A stretch of DNA of 64,000 nucleotides from Mangrovibacter yixingensis (GCF_020523985.1 NZ_JAIVKM010000008.1:62001-126000); one strand, 5' to 3'. Shown: positions 47,546-57,566, counted from the first letter of the stretch. Numbers and translations are program-made. The notes: generated by a model not told the origin, from the letters alone.

Positions 47546-48877
47546 TTACATCATTCCGGGGCTGTTCAGGTTGCTGCCGTCCACCAGGCGGGAGTAACGG
47601 AATGGTGTCGGGTCAACAATGGGAGTGATATCCGTTGCCAAATCGGCAGCCAGACGCCCGGCTCCCGGACCTATTCCGAAACCATGCCCACTGTAACCGG
47701 CAGAAACCACCAGGCCTGGCAATTTATCAATTCGTGAAATCACCGGAATGGCATCTGGTGTGCTGTCTATCATACCGCCCCAGGCCTGAGCGACCTGGAG
47801 ATTCGCCAGCGCGGGGTATTCACTGCGCATTGCAGCCAGCCCGGACTGCACCATATCGTGGTCAGGTTGTGGGTCCAGAATACGTACTTTTTCAAACGGC
47901 GAAACACTGTCTAAGGACCAGGAACGAAAAGACTCAGGCCCCCGGAAAAATGGCGTTATCCCCGGAGAAATGGTCAGGTTTTTGCGGCGTGATTTGAATG
48001 TTGGCCAGAACTGGCGCGCATAACGGATGCCCTGTGCGCCAGGCTCCAGCCGCCCACGGCCAGATACCGCCACGGTGTAACTGCCATCCAGTTGCGGGCG
48101 GCAGGCAAAACGCCCGGTATAAAAAGGTACCGTAATGGCCTGTTCAATGGGCTTAGTTCGAAAGGCAGTGCCTATCACATTCCCCATGGGTAAATCGATA
48201 CCATGGCGGCGGCAGAACAGTGAAGTCCAGGCTCCCGCAGCAACAATCACCCTTGATGTTTTGATTAGCCCACGCTCGGTCCACACGCCACTGACTGCGC
48301 CACCACTGATATCCAGGCCACGCACAGCACATTGCTGAAATAGCATTGCCCCACGCGCAACAGCAGCGCGAGCCAGGCCGGAAGATGCCCAGGCGGGCTC
48401 AGCGTAGCCATCCGTCGGCGAAGAAACACCGCCTAACCAGGCCGTGGAACTGCCGGGCGTCATCGCTTTCGCTGCACTGGCGGTTAAGATGTGGCTTTCC
48501 ACACCGTATTGTTTGGCAATGTGCCCCCACTTTTCCCAGGCGTCAATTTCACTCTGATCCAGGGTGGCATACACCAGACCGGAGCGGCGAAACCCCAGGT
48601 CTTCACCGGTTTCTCGCTCCAACTCTGCCCAACGCCGTATGGCATAAATCGATAATGGGAGTTCACGTTCATCACGGTTCTGCTGGCGGCACCAGCCCCA
48701 GTTACGGCTGGATTGCTCTGCGCCCACCAACCCTTTTTCCAGTAAAACGACGCGCAACCCTTGTTTAGTCAGTTCCCAGGTGGCAGCACTACCGGCAATA
48801 CCTGCGCCAATAATCACCACATCCGCAGAATCTGGAAAATCGGTACTGTCCTGTACATAACGTAACGGTGCAGGCAT
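47546..48877 (-). CDS. FAD-dependent oxidoreductase (DAO family)
   Basis: A 443-residue D-amino-acid-oxidase-fold protein. The FAD motif is DVVIIGAGIAGSAATWELTK, followed by SRNWGWCRQQNRDERELPLS and the C-terminal VVSAGYSGHGFGIGPGAGRL. It probably oxidises a secondary amine or N-substituted amino acid and passes electrons to the membrane or oxygen. It is 22 nt after the ABC ATPase. A second oxidoreductase of the same fold is 5 kb upstream in the operon. Confidence 0.86.
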   Translation of the reverse strand: MPAPLRYVQDSTDFPDSADVVIIGAGIAGSAATWELTKQGLRVVLLEKGLVGAEQSSRNWGWCRQQNRDERELPLSIYAIRRWAELERETGEDLGFRRSGLVYATLDQSEIDAWEKWGHIAKQYGVESHILTASAAKAMTPGSSTAWLGGVSSPTDGYAEPAWASSGLARAAVARGAMLFQQCAVRGLDISGGAVSGVWTERGLIKTSRVIVAAGAWTSLFCRRHGIDLPMGNVIGTAFRTKPIEQAITVPFYTGRFACRPQLDGSYTVAVSGRGRLEPGAQGIRYARQFWPTFKSRRKNLTISPGITPFFRGPESFRSWSLDSVSPFEKVRILDPQPDHDMVQSGLAAMRSEYPALANLQVAQAWGGMIDSTPDAIPVISRIDKLPGLVVSAGYSGHGFGIGPGAGRLAADLATDITPIVDPTPFRYSRLVDGSNLNSPGMM

Positions 48878-48898
48878 AAATGTGTATCCCCTTAAGAG

Positions 48899-50563
48899 TT
48901 ATTCCGCTTTAAGCACGTCTTCATGTTCATCCAGCCACCCCTGCCGCAGCTCTGGTACTGCCCGTTTCAGGCGCTCAAAGTAGAGAACAGAGGAGGGTTT
49001 GTCGTAGTCATCACGGGACAGTTGGGTCACAATCTGCCCTTGTTTCATTACGACAATGTCATCGCACACCGCCCGCACCGCATGCATATCATGGCTGATA
49101 AACAACACAGTCAGCCCCAATTTGCGGCGCAGCTCGCAAATCAAATCCAGCACGGCTGCCGCCACGACGGTATCCAGCGCAGAAGTCACTTCATCGCAAA
49201 TAATGACTTCCGGCTCCGCAGCCAGTGCCCGCGCCAGGTTGACGCGTTGTTTCTGACCGCCAGAAAGCCCGCCTGGCTTACGGTGCATAACGGAATGAGG
49301 CAGGCGCACCAGGTCGAGCAACGCTTTCACTCGTTGCTGCAACTCGGCTCCCTGTAATTGGTGAAATAACACCAGTGGGCGTGCCAGGATTTGCCCAATA
49401 GTATGGTTAGGGTTCAGCGCGGTATCCGCCATTTGGAATACATACTGAATACGACGCAACTCATCGGGTGTACGTTGCTGCATCGCGTTATCAATGTAGT
49501 GGTCGCCAAATAGCAGGTGCCCTTGCCAGGCGGGATTCAACCCGGCAATCGCATGGGCCAGCGTAGTTTTTCCTGAACCGGATTCGCCAATAATGCCAAT
49601 GGCCTGGCCGCGCCAGACTTGCAGGTTAATATCATCAAGGATCCGAATAGCTGGCACGCCTTCGCTATCCCGAGAACCATACCCAACCGCCAGATTACGC
49701 ACTTCCAGTAACGGGTGGATGGTAGCTTCAGCCGGGTTCCAGCTACTGGGCCGTTCAGCCTGGCGGGCCGCGGCCATTAGCGAATGGGTATAAGGTGAAA
49801 CCGGGGCGCTGAGCAATTGCTGTGTGGTGCCATATTCGGCGATTTGCCCTTTCAGCAGCACCAGGATTTTGTCGGCCATTTGAGCCACCACCGCCAGGTC
49901 ATGGCTGACATAAATTGCCGTCATGCCACGCTCGGCTACCACACGGCGAAATGCTTTCAGCACTTCCACCTGTGTCGTCACATCCAGTGCGGTAGTGGGT
50001 TCATCGAGGATAACCACTTCCGGGTCGCCTATTAATGCCATGGCAGTCATCAGGCGCTGCAACTGCCCACCAGACACCTGGTGCGGGTAGCGTTCGCCAA
50101 TGGTTTCTGGCGAGGGCAACGCCAGTTCACGAAACAGCGCCACCGCTTTGGTAATAGCTTCACGCCGGGAGAGGATCCCGTGGATCACTACGCTTTCGAT
50201 CACCTGGTCGATAATTTTCATGCACGGGTTAAACGATGCTGCCGCGCTCTGGGCAATATAGGCCACTTTTTTGCCCCGAAAGCGCTGTAACTCGCGGGTA
50301 GACAGGCGCATCACATCTTCATCCACAACGTGAATACGCCCATCAGCTATACGACAACCGTGGCGGGCATAGCCCATTAAGGCCATGGCAATGGTGGTTT
50401 TACCCGATCCTGATTCACCAATCAGCGCCAGCACTTCACCACGCTGCACGGTAAACTGAATATCGCTGACCAGGTCGATATCTTCACCACGGTCGTTTTT
50501 GGCGGTTACCCGCAGGTTTTCAACAGCAATTGCTGGCAAATTATCGTGTAACATGATGCTCAT
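48899..50563 (-). CDS. Fused dual ATPase of a peptide-type ABC importer (DppD-DppF fusion)
   Basis: A 554-residue protein holding two ABC domains. Domain 1 (about 8-265) has GESGSGKTT, VSGGQLQR and VVILDEPTTALD; domain 2 (about 285-535) has GESGSGKTT, LSGGQKQR and VIICDEVTSALD. Each corresponds to one of DppD/DppF or OppD/OppF, here in one chain. It drives the two permeases that precede it; its start overlaps the stop of the second permease (ATGA-type overlap). Substrate: a peptide-like or N-acylated amine compound, inferred. Confidence 0.92.
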   Translation of the reverse strand: MSIMLHDNLPAIAVENLRVTAKNDRGEDIDLVSDIQFTVQRGEVLALIGESGSGKTTIAMALMGYARHGCRIADGRIHVVDEDVMRLSTRELQRFRGKKVAYIAQSAAASFNPCMKIIDQVIESVVIHGILSRREAITKAVALFRELALPSPETIGERYPHQVSGGQLQRLMTAMALIGDPEVVILDEPTTALDVTTQVEVLKAFRRVVAERGMTAIYVSHDLAVVAQMADKILVLLKGQIAEYGTTQQLLSAPVSPYTHSLMAAARQAERPSSWNPAEATIHPLLEVRNLAVGYGSRDSEGVPAIRILDDINLQVWRGQAIGIIGESGSGKTTLAHAIAGLNPAWQGHLLFGDHYIDNAMQQRTPDELRRIQYVFQMADTALNPNHTIGQILARPLVLFHQLQGAELQQRVKALLDLVRLPHSVMHRKPGGLSGGQKQRVNLARALAAEPEVIICDEVTSALDTVVAAAVLDLICELRRKLGLTVLFISHDMHAVRAVCDDIVVMKQGQIVTQLSRDDYDKPSSVLYFERLKRAVPELRQGWLDEHEDVLKAE

Positions 50564-51414
50564 GCGCCTTCCTCCACCAGTTGCAGTGGCCCGACATTAC
50601 GTAAGTTGTCGATAAACAAGTTCGCGCCAATGGTCAGGCTGGCAATGGCCAAAGCAGGCATCAGCACCGCAGGCGAGCCGTCGAATAACCCTTGCAGGTT
50701 TTCCCGCACCAGTGTTCCCCAGTCGGCGTCTGGTGGCTGAACACCCAACCCCAGGAAACTCAAACCGCTAAGTAACAGTACGATGTAGACAAAACGCAGG
50801 CCAAAATCCGTCAGCATGGCGTGCACCATGCCGGGCAGAATGTCATGCAAAGCGATATACCAGCGCCCTTCACCACGTAGCCGTGAAGCACGCACGTAAT
50901 CCATATTGCGCAGGCTGCCTGCCATCGAAAACGCGATACGGTAAGCACCTGGCCAGTAGGTGAATACTGCAGTCACTACCAGCATGGGTAACGATGAACC
51001 GAAGACGGCAACAATCATCAGCGATAACACTTTACCAGGCAGCACCAGTAATGCATCGTTAACGCGGCCAATTATTTCTTCCAGCCAGCGTCCTGTAACC
51101 GCCGCCAGCAACGCCAGCAGAGTACCGACCAGGCTTGCCAGCACAGCGGCGGTCAGAGCAAGGCCAATGGAGAAGCGGGCGCCGACCAAAATCCGGCTTA
51201 ACATATCCCGCCCCAGGTAATCCGTACCCAGCCAGTTTTGCGCCGTCATCCCACCCAAAATTGGCCCCGCGCCAATATCTAAACCACTATGTGGTGCGAT
51301 ATAGCCCCCAAACACTGCCATCACAATCCAGAACAGGGACATTACCAGCCCCACCCGGCCAGACAACGACAGCGCCATAAAGAAACGCCAGGGTAACAGT
51401 ATGCGGCTCATCAT
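50560..51414 (-). CDS. Peptide-type ABC permease (DppC-like)
   Basis: A 284-residue permease with an N-terminal helix and the BPD_transp_1 domain; the coupling motif EAA-like segment is DYVRASRLRGEGRWYIALHD. Of three possible ATG codons (51423, 51414, 51411), 51414 overlaps the previous stop as ATGA behind GGAGGGG. It pairs with the DppB-like permease. Confidence 0.9.
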   Translation of the reverse strand: MMSRILLPWRFFMALSLSGRVGLVMSLFWIVMAVFGGYIAPHSGLDIGAGPILGGMTAQNWLGTDYLGRDMLSRILVGARFSIGLALTAAVLASLVGTLLALLAAVTGRWLEEIIGRVNDALLVLPGKVLSLMIVAVFGSSLPMLVVTAVFTYWPGAYRIAFSMAGSLRNMDYVRASRLRGEGRWYIALHDILPGMVHAMLTDFGLRFVYIVLLLSGLSFLGLGVQPPDADWGTLVRENLQGLFDGSPAVLMPALAIASLTIGANLFIDNLRNVGPLQLVEEGA

Positions 51415-52361
51415 CCCCTCCATTTCGGGTTAAACGCGATAGTCACCACGTCGGCAACCAGCAATAACACCAGATAACAGGCAGCAAATAACATGACACA
51501 CAGTTGTACCAACGGAAGATCACGGTTACTCACCGCATCAACTAACTGGCTGGCGAGTCCGGGATAGCTGAAAATCGTTTCAATAATGATGACTCCGCCA
51601 AACAGGTAAGCCAGACTTAATGACACCGCATTAGCAATAGGGCCAACAGCATTAGGTAACGCATGGCGAAGCACTGCACGGAGTGGCGAAACACCTTTCA
51701 GCAATGCCATCTCCAGCCACGGGCTTTCTAACTGTTCAACGATGGCGGCACGGGTCATTCGCGCCATTTGCGCCACCAGCACAAAACAGAGTGTCAGCAC
51801 TGGCAGAGCATAGGTTTTCAGGTAATTCAGGAACCCTTCACCACCACCTAACGACATGGCAGAAACCCAATGCAGTTTCACGGCAAAAATCAACACTGCA
51901 ATGGTGGCGACCAGAAATTCCGGCACTGCCACACACGCCATCGCACTCATCACCAGGGCCCGGTCAATCCAGGTATCCCGGTACATCGCAGCAAGTATCC
52001 CCGTCACCAGAGCGAACGGGACTGAAACCACAGTCGTTGTTGCAGCCAGCTCAAATGTGGCAGGAATACGTTGCGCCACCAGTTGGGCCACCGGTAAATG
52101 GTTGGCAAATGAGGTGCCAAAATCGCCATGCAACATGCCCCACAACCACAGGAAATAACGGACCACCAGGGGTCTGTCCAAACCGAGTTGTATACGTAGC
52201 GCCGCAACTGTTTCGGGTGTGGCGTTTTGCCCGAGCATCAATTGCGCCGCATCTCCTGGGAGCAGACTGGTGATAAAAAACACCACCGCCGAGACAATCA
52301 GCAACGTTAGTAACCCGGCACCTGTGCGCCGGGCGATGAGTTGCAGCATAAAGCGATTCAT
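51411..52361 (-). CDS. Peptide-type ABC permease (DppB-like)
   Basis: A 316-residue permease. It has the DppB signature LPGDAAQLMLGQNATPE in the first periplasmic loop, a coupling helix near GVSPLRAVLRHALPNAVGPI and six helices. The ATG at 52361 has AGGAGG 6 nt upstream; a TTG at 52367 also opens the frame. It forms the channel with the next gene's product. Confidence 0.91.
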   Translation of the reverse strand: MNRFMLQLIARRTGAGLLTLLIVSAVVFFITSLLPGDAAQLMLGQNATPETVAALRIQLGLDRPLVVRYFLWLWGMLHGDFGTSFANHLPVAQLVAQRIPATFELAATTTVVSVPFALVTGILAAMYRDTWIDRALVMSAMACVAVPEFLVATIAVLIFAVKLHWVSAMSLGGGEGFLNYLKTYALPVLTLCFVLVAQMARMTRAAIVEQLESPWLEMALLKGVSPLRAVLRHALPNAVGPIANAVSLSLAYLFGGVIIIETIFSYPGLASQLVDAVSNRDLPLVQLCVMLFAACYLVLLLVADVVTIAFNPKWRG

Positions 52362-52382
52362 GGGCAACCTCCTGAAAAGGGA

Positions 52383-53987
52383 TTAGGCGGAAAGCCAGGC
52401 GAACTCGTGAAAGCGATATCCCATCATCATTCCTGATGGCCATGGCTCCACGCCTTTTACTTTCTTGTTATAGCCGTCCATTGAGCTGACAAAAATGGGG
52501 ACCAGCGTGCCGCAATGGTCGTAAATCAGATGTTGCATGTCGCCATACATCTGTTTGCGCTTAGCCTGGTCCTGCTCGCCACGAGCGGCCACAACCAACT
52601 GGTCGAACTGGGGATTTTTCCACCCGGACTCATTGTTACTGGCAGACGAGAGGTAGAATTGTGAAAGCAACATATCCAGTGTTGGCCGCGGGTTGATGGA
52701 ACCATAGCCAATCGGGTCTTTCATCCAGTGGCTGGCCCAGTAACCATCGTAAGGGACACGACGCACATTGACTTTCAAACCGGCACCTGCCGCAATTTGT
52801 TGAATCAACTGGCCGCCTTCCACCGCGCCTTCAATATTGGGCGTTGTGATAATTTCGATGCTACTACCTACCATTCCCGCCTTTTTCAGATGAAATTTCG
52901 CTTTATCAAGATCGACGGGACGAGGCGGCAGACTGCTGTTATACAGTGGGTGCCAGGGTGGAACGGGTGTGTCATTACCTACGGTTCCATACCCCTGAAG
53001 CACGGTTTTCACCATCATTTCGCGAGGTTGCAAGTATTTCATTGCCAAAACAAAGTCCGGATTGTTACCAGGATGTTTGTCAGTACGAATAATCAGGTTG
53101 GTGTATTCGCCAGATTTACTCTCCAGAACACCAAATTTACTGCTGCCACCAAGGCGTTTTGCATCATTTGCTGACAAGGTAGAGACAATATCCAAATCAC
53201 CAGACATCAGAGCATTAACCCGAGCAGCCTGGTCAGTCACACCCAACAGTTCCACTTCATCCAGGTGCGGCAGCCCTGGTTTCCAGTAATGCGGGTTGCG
53301 AATGCCCACAGCACTGACACCTGGGGTAAAAGACTTGCATATGAATGGACCGGTACCGATGCCTTTTGAAAAATTGGTGGTATTTTGCTGCAAAATTAAG
53401 AACGGACTGGTTGCCAACATAGCTGGCAAATCGAAGTTCGCCGCACTTAGCACCAGTTGAACTTCCTGTGGGTTTACAGCCTTAATTGTGCTGAACTGTT
53501 CAGCCAGCTTGAACGCATTGGAAGCAACGGCCGGATCCTTGTGGCGGTTCAGGGACCAGACTACATCATCCGCCGTCAGCGGTTTGCCATCATGGAACAG
53601 CACGCCATTACGCAGTTTAATCTGCCATGTAATACCGTCACTGGATTCAATCGATTCCGCCAGTGCGGGTTTCACTGCCATCGTTTTATCCAGCTCAGTC
53701 AGGCCACTGTAAAACATAAACTGGCGGACATAATCACCGCTGTTATTGCCTTTGGCCGGATCAAGCGTATCGGTCGCAGAGGCATTCGAAATCGCAGCCC
53801 GTATTTTCCCCCCTTGCACCGGCTTTTCTGCCGCAAGGCTCAAAGATGGGAAGCCCAATATCCCTGTGCTCATCACTGCGCCAGCCGATAACAACTTGAT
53901 CAAACTCCGGCGCGATAATGACGCATCGTTAATCGCCTGGACAATATTGTTGTCGGTGCCGGGCTGTTTTTTATCAAATTTACGCAT
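52383..53987 (-). CDS. Peptide-type ABC substrate-binding protein (family 5)
   Basis: A 534-residue SBP_bac_5 protein. A long N-terminal region carries SLSRRSLIKLLSAGAVMSTG, a twin-arginine signal, so export through Tat is likely, unusual for DppA/OppA relatives. The mature part has GITWQIKLRNGVLFHDGKPL typical of family 5. The ATG at 53987 follows GAGGGG; the frame is open 126 nt farther without a signal sequence. It should deliver the operon's substrate to the DppBC-like permeases. Confidence 0.9.
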   Translation of the reverse strand: MRKFDKKQPGTDNNIVQAINDASLSRRSLIKLLSAGAVMSTGILGFPSLSLAAEKPVQGGKIRAAISNASATDTLDPAKGNNSGDYVRQFMFYSGLTELDKTMAVKPALAESIESSDGITWQIKLRNGVLFHDGKPLTADDVVWSLNRHKDPAVASNAFKLAEQFSTIKAVNPQEVQLVLSAANFDLPAMLATSPFLILQQNTTNFSKGIGTGPFICKSFTPGVSAVGIRNPHYWKPGLPHLDEVELLGVTDQAARVNALMSGDLDIVSTLSANDAKRLGGSSKFGVLESKSGEYTNLIIRTDKHPGNNPDFVLAMKYLQPREMMVKTVLQGYGTVGNDTPVPPWHPLYNSSLPPRPVDLDKAKFHLKKAGMVGSSIEIITTPNIEGAVEGGQLIQQIAAGAGLKVNVRRVPYDGYWASHWMKDPIGYGSINPRPTLDMLLSQFYLSSASNNESGWKNPQFDQLVVAARGEQDQAKRKQMYGDMQHLIYDHCGTLVPIFVSSMDGYNKKVKGVEPWPSGMMMGYRFHEFAWLSA

Positions 53988-54018
53988 CTGTAACCCCTCA
54001 AGAAAACACAGTTTAGTT

Positions 54019-55296
54019 TCAGGAAAACCGATCCATGGTTTTGTAGTACAAGCCCGCAACAGGTAAAAACCAGGGCTTACCAAAATAGCCAGGCAAAGCA
54101 GGCCAGGCCTCACGTTGCCATGGGTTATCCGGTTGTTTTTCTGCTATTACTTCTGCCATCACCCGCCCCATCCACACCGACATCTGCGTACCATGTCCGC
54201 TGTAACCTAACGCATAGAAAACGCCGTTGTGTTCCCCTGCTCTCGGCAGACGGTCTGCAGTCATATCGACCATACCCCCCCAACAGTACTCAACAGGTAC
54301 TTCCGCCAGAGCCGGAAACATCTTCACCATACTGGCTTTCAATACCGCGCCACTACGGCTGTCGGACGTTGGGTTACTCATGGCAAAACGCGCCCGCCCA
54401 CCAAATATCAGGCGTCGGTCTGCAGTGGTTCGGAAGTAATTACCAATGTTGAGAGACGTCACATAGGTGCGATCGTGCGGTAACAACGTGCTGAGTAATG
54501 ATTCTGGTAGCGGTGTCGTTGCTACAATAAAACTGCCAACTGGCACAATACGACGCTGAAACCAGGGGAACGGGCCTTCATTGGAGCACCCGGTCGCCAT
54601 CAGTACTTTTTCAGCAATGATCTCTCCTTGAGAAGTCGTGATCAGGTAACGGTGTTCCTTTAATTGCTTCATGCCAGTAACACTGTGACCCGGGTAAATT
54701 TTGGCGCCATAACGCGCAGCCGCTTCCGCCAGGCCGACACCAAATTTCCCCATGTGCATTTGACCACCACGTAGCTGCAATAAACCGCCATGGAAGTCGT
54801 CACTACCAATCTCAGCACGCACATCCTCTTTACTCAGTAACTGAATATTGGGATCCACGCTCTCACGCATCTGCGCCCAGGCTTCACGTAATGCTGCAAA
54901 ATGGCCAGGCTTGCTGGCCAGTTTCAACTTGCCACATAAACGAAAATCACAAGATATTTGTTCTTCATCAATGACTTGATTTACGTAGCTCACAGCATCA
55001 TCGTAGGCACGATAAAAACGACTGGCTTCTTCCAACCCACGGCTGGCAACCAGCGCTGCAAAATTTTGTGCAACTCCCGTATTACAGTGACCACCATTAC
55101 GCCCCGAGGCCTGGCTCATTACCTGGTCTCGTTCCAGAAGCACCACATCCACCCCGGATTTTGCCAGGTTGAGTGCGGCCGATACTCCGGTAAATCCACC
55201 ACCAATTACCACCACATCAGCATGGGCTGGCAACGGGGTACTGGCGGCTCCGGTAAATTCCGGAGCGGTTGCCTGCCAGAACGATTCCAGTTTCAT
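54019..55296 (-). CDS. FAD-dependent amine oxidoreductase (PuuB-like)
   Basis: A 425-residue DAO-fold flavoprotein. The FAD motif is DVVVIGGGFTGVSAALNLAK, followed by SQASGRNGGHCNTGVAQNFA, the pattern of gamma-glutamylputrescine oxidase PuuB, and C-terminal GVFYALGYSGHGTQMSVWMG. It likely oxidises a mono-acylated diamine to an acylated amino-aldehyde. It lies between the substrate-binding protein and the HAD gene. The aldehyde dehydrogenase that would act next heads the operon. Confidence 0.88.
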   Translation of the reverse strand: MKLESFWQATAPEFTGAASTPLPAHADVVVIGGGFTGVSAALNLAKSGVDVVLLERDQVMSQASGRNGGHCNTGVAQNFAALVASRGLEEASRFYRAYDDAVSYVNQVIDEEQISCDFRLCGKLKLASKPGHFAALREAWAQMRESVDPNIQLLSKEDVRAEIGSDDFHGGLLQLRGGQMHMGKFGVGLAEAAARYGAKIYPGHSVTGMKQLKEHRYLITTSQGEIIAEKVLMATGCSNEGPFPWFQRRIVPVGSFIVATTPLPESLLSTLLPHDRTYVTSLNIGNYFRTTADRRLIFGGRARFAMSNPTSDSRSGAVLKASMVKMFPALAEVPVEYCWGGMVDMTADRLPRAGEHNGVFYALGYSGHGTQMSVWMGRVMAEVIAEKQPDNPWQREAWPALPGYFGKPWFLPVAGLYYKTMDRFS

Positions 55297-55307
55297 ACAG
55301 GCTCCTT

Positions 55308-55976
55308 TTACAGTCCAAGAACCGAAGGAAGCTGGTCGATACCGCTGATTTCGGTATAACCATAGAATGGGTTCGGCGCATCATGACCACGGTTAACAAA
55401 GACTTTGTTCGTGATGCCCATGTCGTAGCAGGTCATCAGGTCATAACGCAGGCTGGAAGAAACGTGAAGGATTTCATCCGGGCCACATCCCAGTTTGTTG
55501 AGCATGTATTCGAAGCCACGCATTTGTGGTTTATAAGCGCCGGTCTCTTCAGCTGTAATCGCCATATGGATAGGTGCACCCAGGCGTGGAATATGATGGG
55601 TAATCAGGTCATCCATTGAATTGCTCAGCAACACCAAAGGAACATGTTGCGCGACTTTGGCCAGGCCTGCCGGAACATCAGGATGTGGTCCCCATGAAGC
55701 GCAATCTGTGTAGATTGCATCACTATCAGCCGGGCTCCATGCCACTCCCCATTTTTTACAAGTCCGCTGCAGAGCATTACTGACCACATCAAAATATGGC
55801 TTCCAGGCTCCCAACACTTCATCGAAGCGGTAACGTGAAAAATCCGCTGTAAAAGCTGGCATATCGGCTTCGCTGACCCGGTCGCTGAAATGCCGGGCAG
55901 CCGAAGGGGCCATATCGAATTTGATTAATGTGCCGTAGCAATCAAAGGTGACAAATTTCGGTTTAAACACAGCCAT
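55308..55976 (-). CDS. HAD type II (2-haloacid dehalogenase-like) hydrolase
   Basis: A 222-residue HAD protein. Motif I is FVTFDCYGTLIKFD, motif II VLLSNSMDD, motif III lysine in GAYKPQMRGFEYML and motif IV HVSSSLRYDLMTCYDMG. This is the layout of L-2-haloacid dehalogenases, where the first Asp attacks carbon. Many annotated members are phosphatases or of unknown substrate. It is 28 nt after the aldehyde dehydrogenase stop. Whether it acts on halogenated acids is not shown. Confidence 0.84.
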   Translation of the reverse strand: MAVFKPKFVTFDCYGTLIKFDMAPSAARHFSDRVSEADMPAFTADFSRYRFDEVLGAWKPYFDVVSNALQRTCKKWGVAWSPADSDAIYTDCASWGPHPDVPAGLAKVAQHVPLVLLSNSMDDLITHHIPRLGAPIHMAITAEETGAYKPQMRGFEYMLNKLGCGPDEILHVSSSLRYDLMTCYDMGITNKVFVNRGHDAPNPFYGYTEISGIDQLPSVLGL

Positions 55977-56004
55977 GACGCACTCTCCAGGTCAGGTTTT
56001 TCTG

Positions 56005-57480
56005 TTAAAAATCAATCAATACACTCTTTTGCTGCTGGCAGGCCTGAAACGCCTGCCGGCCAAGGTCTTTGCCAATGCCAGACCCCAAAAATCCACCAGT
56101 CGGAATAATAAAGTCGCCGGAACGGCCATAGCGGTTGACCCATACAGTGCCTGCCGCCAACTGGCGTACCGCACGCAAAGCCCGCGGCAAACTCAGGGTA
56201 TGAACACCGGCACACAGGCCATAGGTGTCATGGGCCGCCATCGCCAGCGCTTCATCTTCGTCGTCAAACTGTTGAATGGTGAGCACAGGGCCGAAGATCT
56301 CGGTCTGAATCGCCGGGTTATCCGCCGCCATGCCGGATAACAGTGTGGGTTGCCAGAACCAGCCTTCGCCGGTATCTGCAAAACGCTTCCCTCCCACCAG
56401 CACTTCGGCTCCTGCCGCTTTTGCCGCTGCAACAACTGAGGCCACTTTGTTACCCTGCCGGGCATCAATCATGGGGGCATAACGCGTGTTTTCGTCCCAG
56501 GTCAGGCCCGGGCGGAAGGTCTTGCACAGAGAAATGAGTTTTTCAGTCAGTGCCCCGGCAATACCACGCTGAACAATTAAGCGGGTTCCCGCCACACAAG
56601 CCTGGCCGCCATTGCCGGTAAACCCACGCAAAATTCGCCCAGCCAGTTCGTCGATATCGCCCGCATCATCGAACACGACTTGCGGGCTTTTGCCGCCCAA
56701 CTCCAGCGTGACAGGCTTCATACCAAATTGGGCAGCATCACTCATTATTTGCGCGCCAGTCTGGGTAGAGCCGGTAAACGACACTTTGCGAATGAGGGGA
56801 TGGCGGACCAGCGCACTACCGGTCACCGCACCTCGCCCTTGTACTATATTGAGCACACCTGCTGGCAACCCGGCCTGAACTGCCAGTTCAGCCATACGCA
56901 CAGTAGAAAAAGGGGTTAGTTCAGAGGGTTTCAGCACCACAGCATTGCCTGCCGCTAACGCGGGGCCACACTTCCACGATGCCATGGATAAAGGGAAGTT
57001 CCACGGGGTAATGGCACCAATCACACCAAAGGGCTCGGTCAGTAACATTCCCAGGCTGTTGTCCTGAGTGGGGAATAAGTCACTACTGTATTTATCTGCA
57101 CACTCGGCATAAAAACGAATGGCTTCTGCTGTGAAGGGGATTTCGTGGTTAATCACATCAGAAATTGGCCGGGTTGACCCCATCGCTTCCAGTTTTCCCA
57201 GAAGCGGCGCATCCTGCTCTATCAGTTCCGCCCAACGGCGCAACACACGGCCACGTTCTCTGGGGGAACAACTGGCCCAGCCACTCGCTTTAGCAGCCCG
57301 GTGGGCCACCTGAACCGCGGTATCCACATCCGTGGCCTGTGCTTCATTAAGTTCGGCATAAATCCGGCCATCGGATGGGCGTTTGACTACCAGAGTTTCA
57401 CCCTGACTTGGGTAAAACTGGCCATCAATATAATTACCTGTAGGCAAAATCACTTTATCAGGGTCGAAACTCAGCATCAT
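56005..57480 (-). CDS. Aldehyde dehydrogenase (PuuC/BADH type)
   Basis: A 491-residue NAD(P)-dependent aldehyde dehydrogenase. Catalytic residues are Glu260 (VTLELGGKSP) and Cys295 (GGQACVAGTR), with ITPWNFPLSM for cofactor binding. It resembles gamma-glutamyl-gamma-aminobutyraldehyde and betaine aldehyde dehydrogenases. It is the first gene of the operon, led by AGGA and a sigma-54-type promoter. In the proposed route it oxidises the acylated amino-aldehyde. Confidence 0.9.
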   Translation of the reverse strand: MMLSFDPDKVILPTGNYIDGQFYPSQGETLVVKRPSDGRIYAELNEAQATDVDTAVQVAHRAAKASGWASCSPRERGRVLRRWAELIEQDAPLLGKLEAMGSTRPISDVINHEIPFTAEAIRFYAECADKYSSDLFPTQDNSLGMLLTEPFGVIGAITPWNFPLSMASWKCGPALAAGNAVVLKPSELTPFSTVRMAELAVQAGLPAGVLNIVQGRGAVTGSALVRHPLIRKVSFTGSTQTGAQIMSDAAQFGMKPVTLELGGKSPQVVFDDAGDIDELAGRILRGFTGNGGQACVAGTRLIVQRGIAGALTEKLISLCKTFRPGLTWDENTRYAPMIDARQGNKVASVVAAAKAAGAEVLVGGKRFADTGEGWFWQPTLLSGMAADNPAIQTEIFGPVLTIQQFDDEDEALAMAAHDTYGLCAGVHTLSLPRALRAVRQLAAGTVWVNRYGRSGDFIIPTGGFLGSGIGKDLGRQAFQACQQQKSVLIDF

Positions 57481-57550
57481 GAAATCCTTATTTACTGATT
57501 TTATTCAGGCCGGGATTTATAAATTAACTGCCTCTGCATATTTTTATAAA

Positions 57551-57566
57551 TGCATGATACGTGCCA
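57551..57566 (-). promoter_or_regulatory. Sigma-54 (-24/-12) promoter of the amine operon
   Basis: Minus strand TGGCACGTATCATGCA against consensus TGGCAC-N5-TTGCW: ten of eleven fixed bases match, with GG and GC at the required spacing. The start would be near 57540, leaving a leader of about 60 nt before the ALDH gene. This implies NtrC-type or other enhancer-dependent control. Confidence 0.72.
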
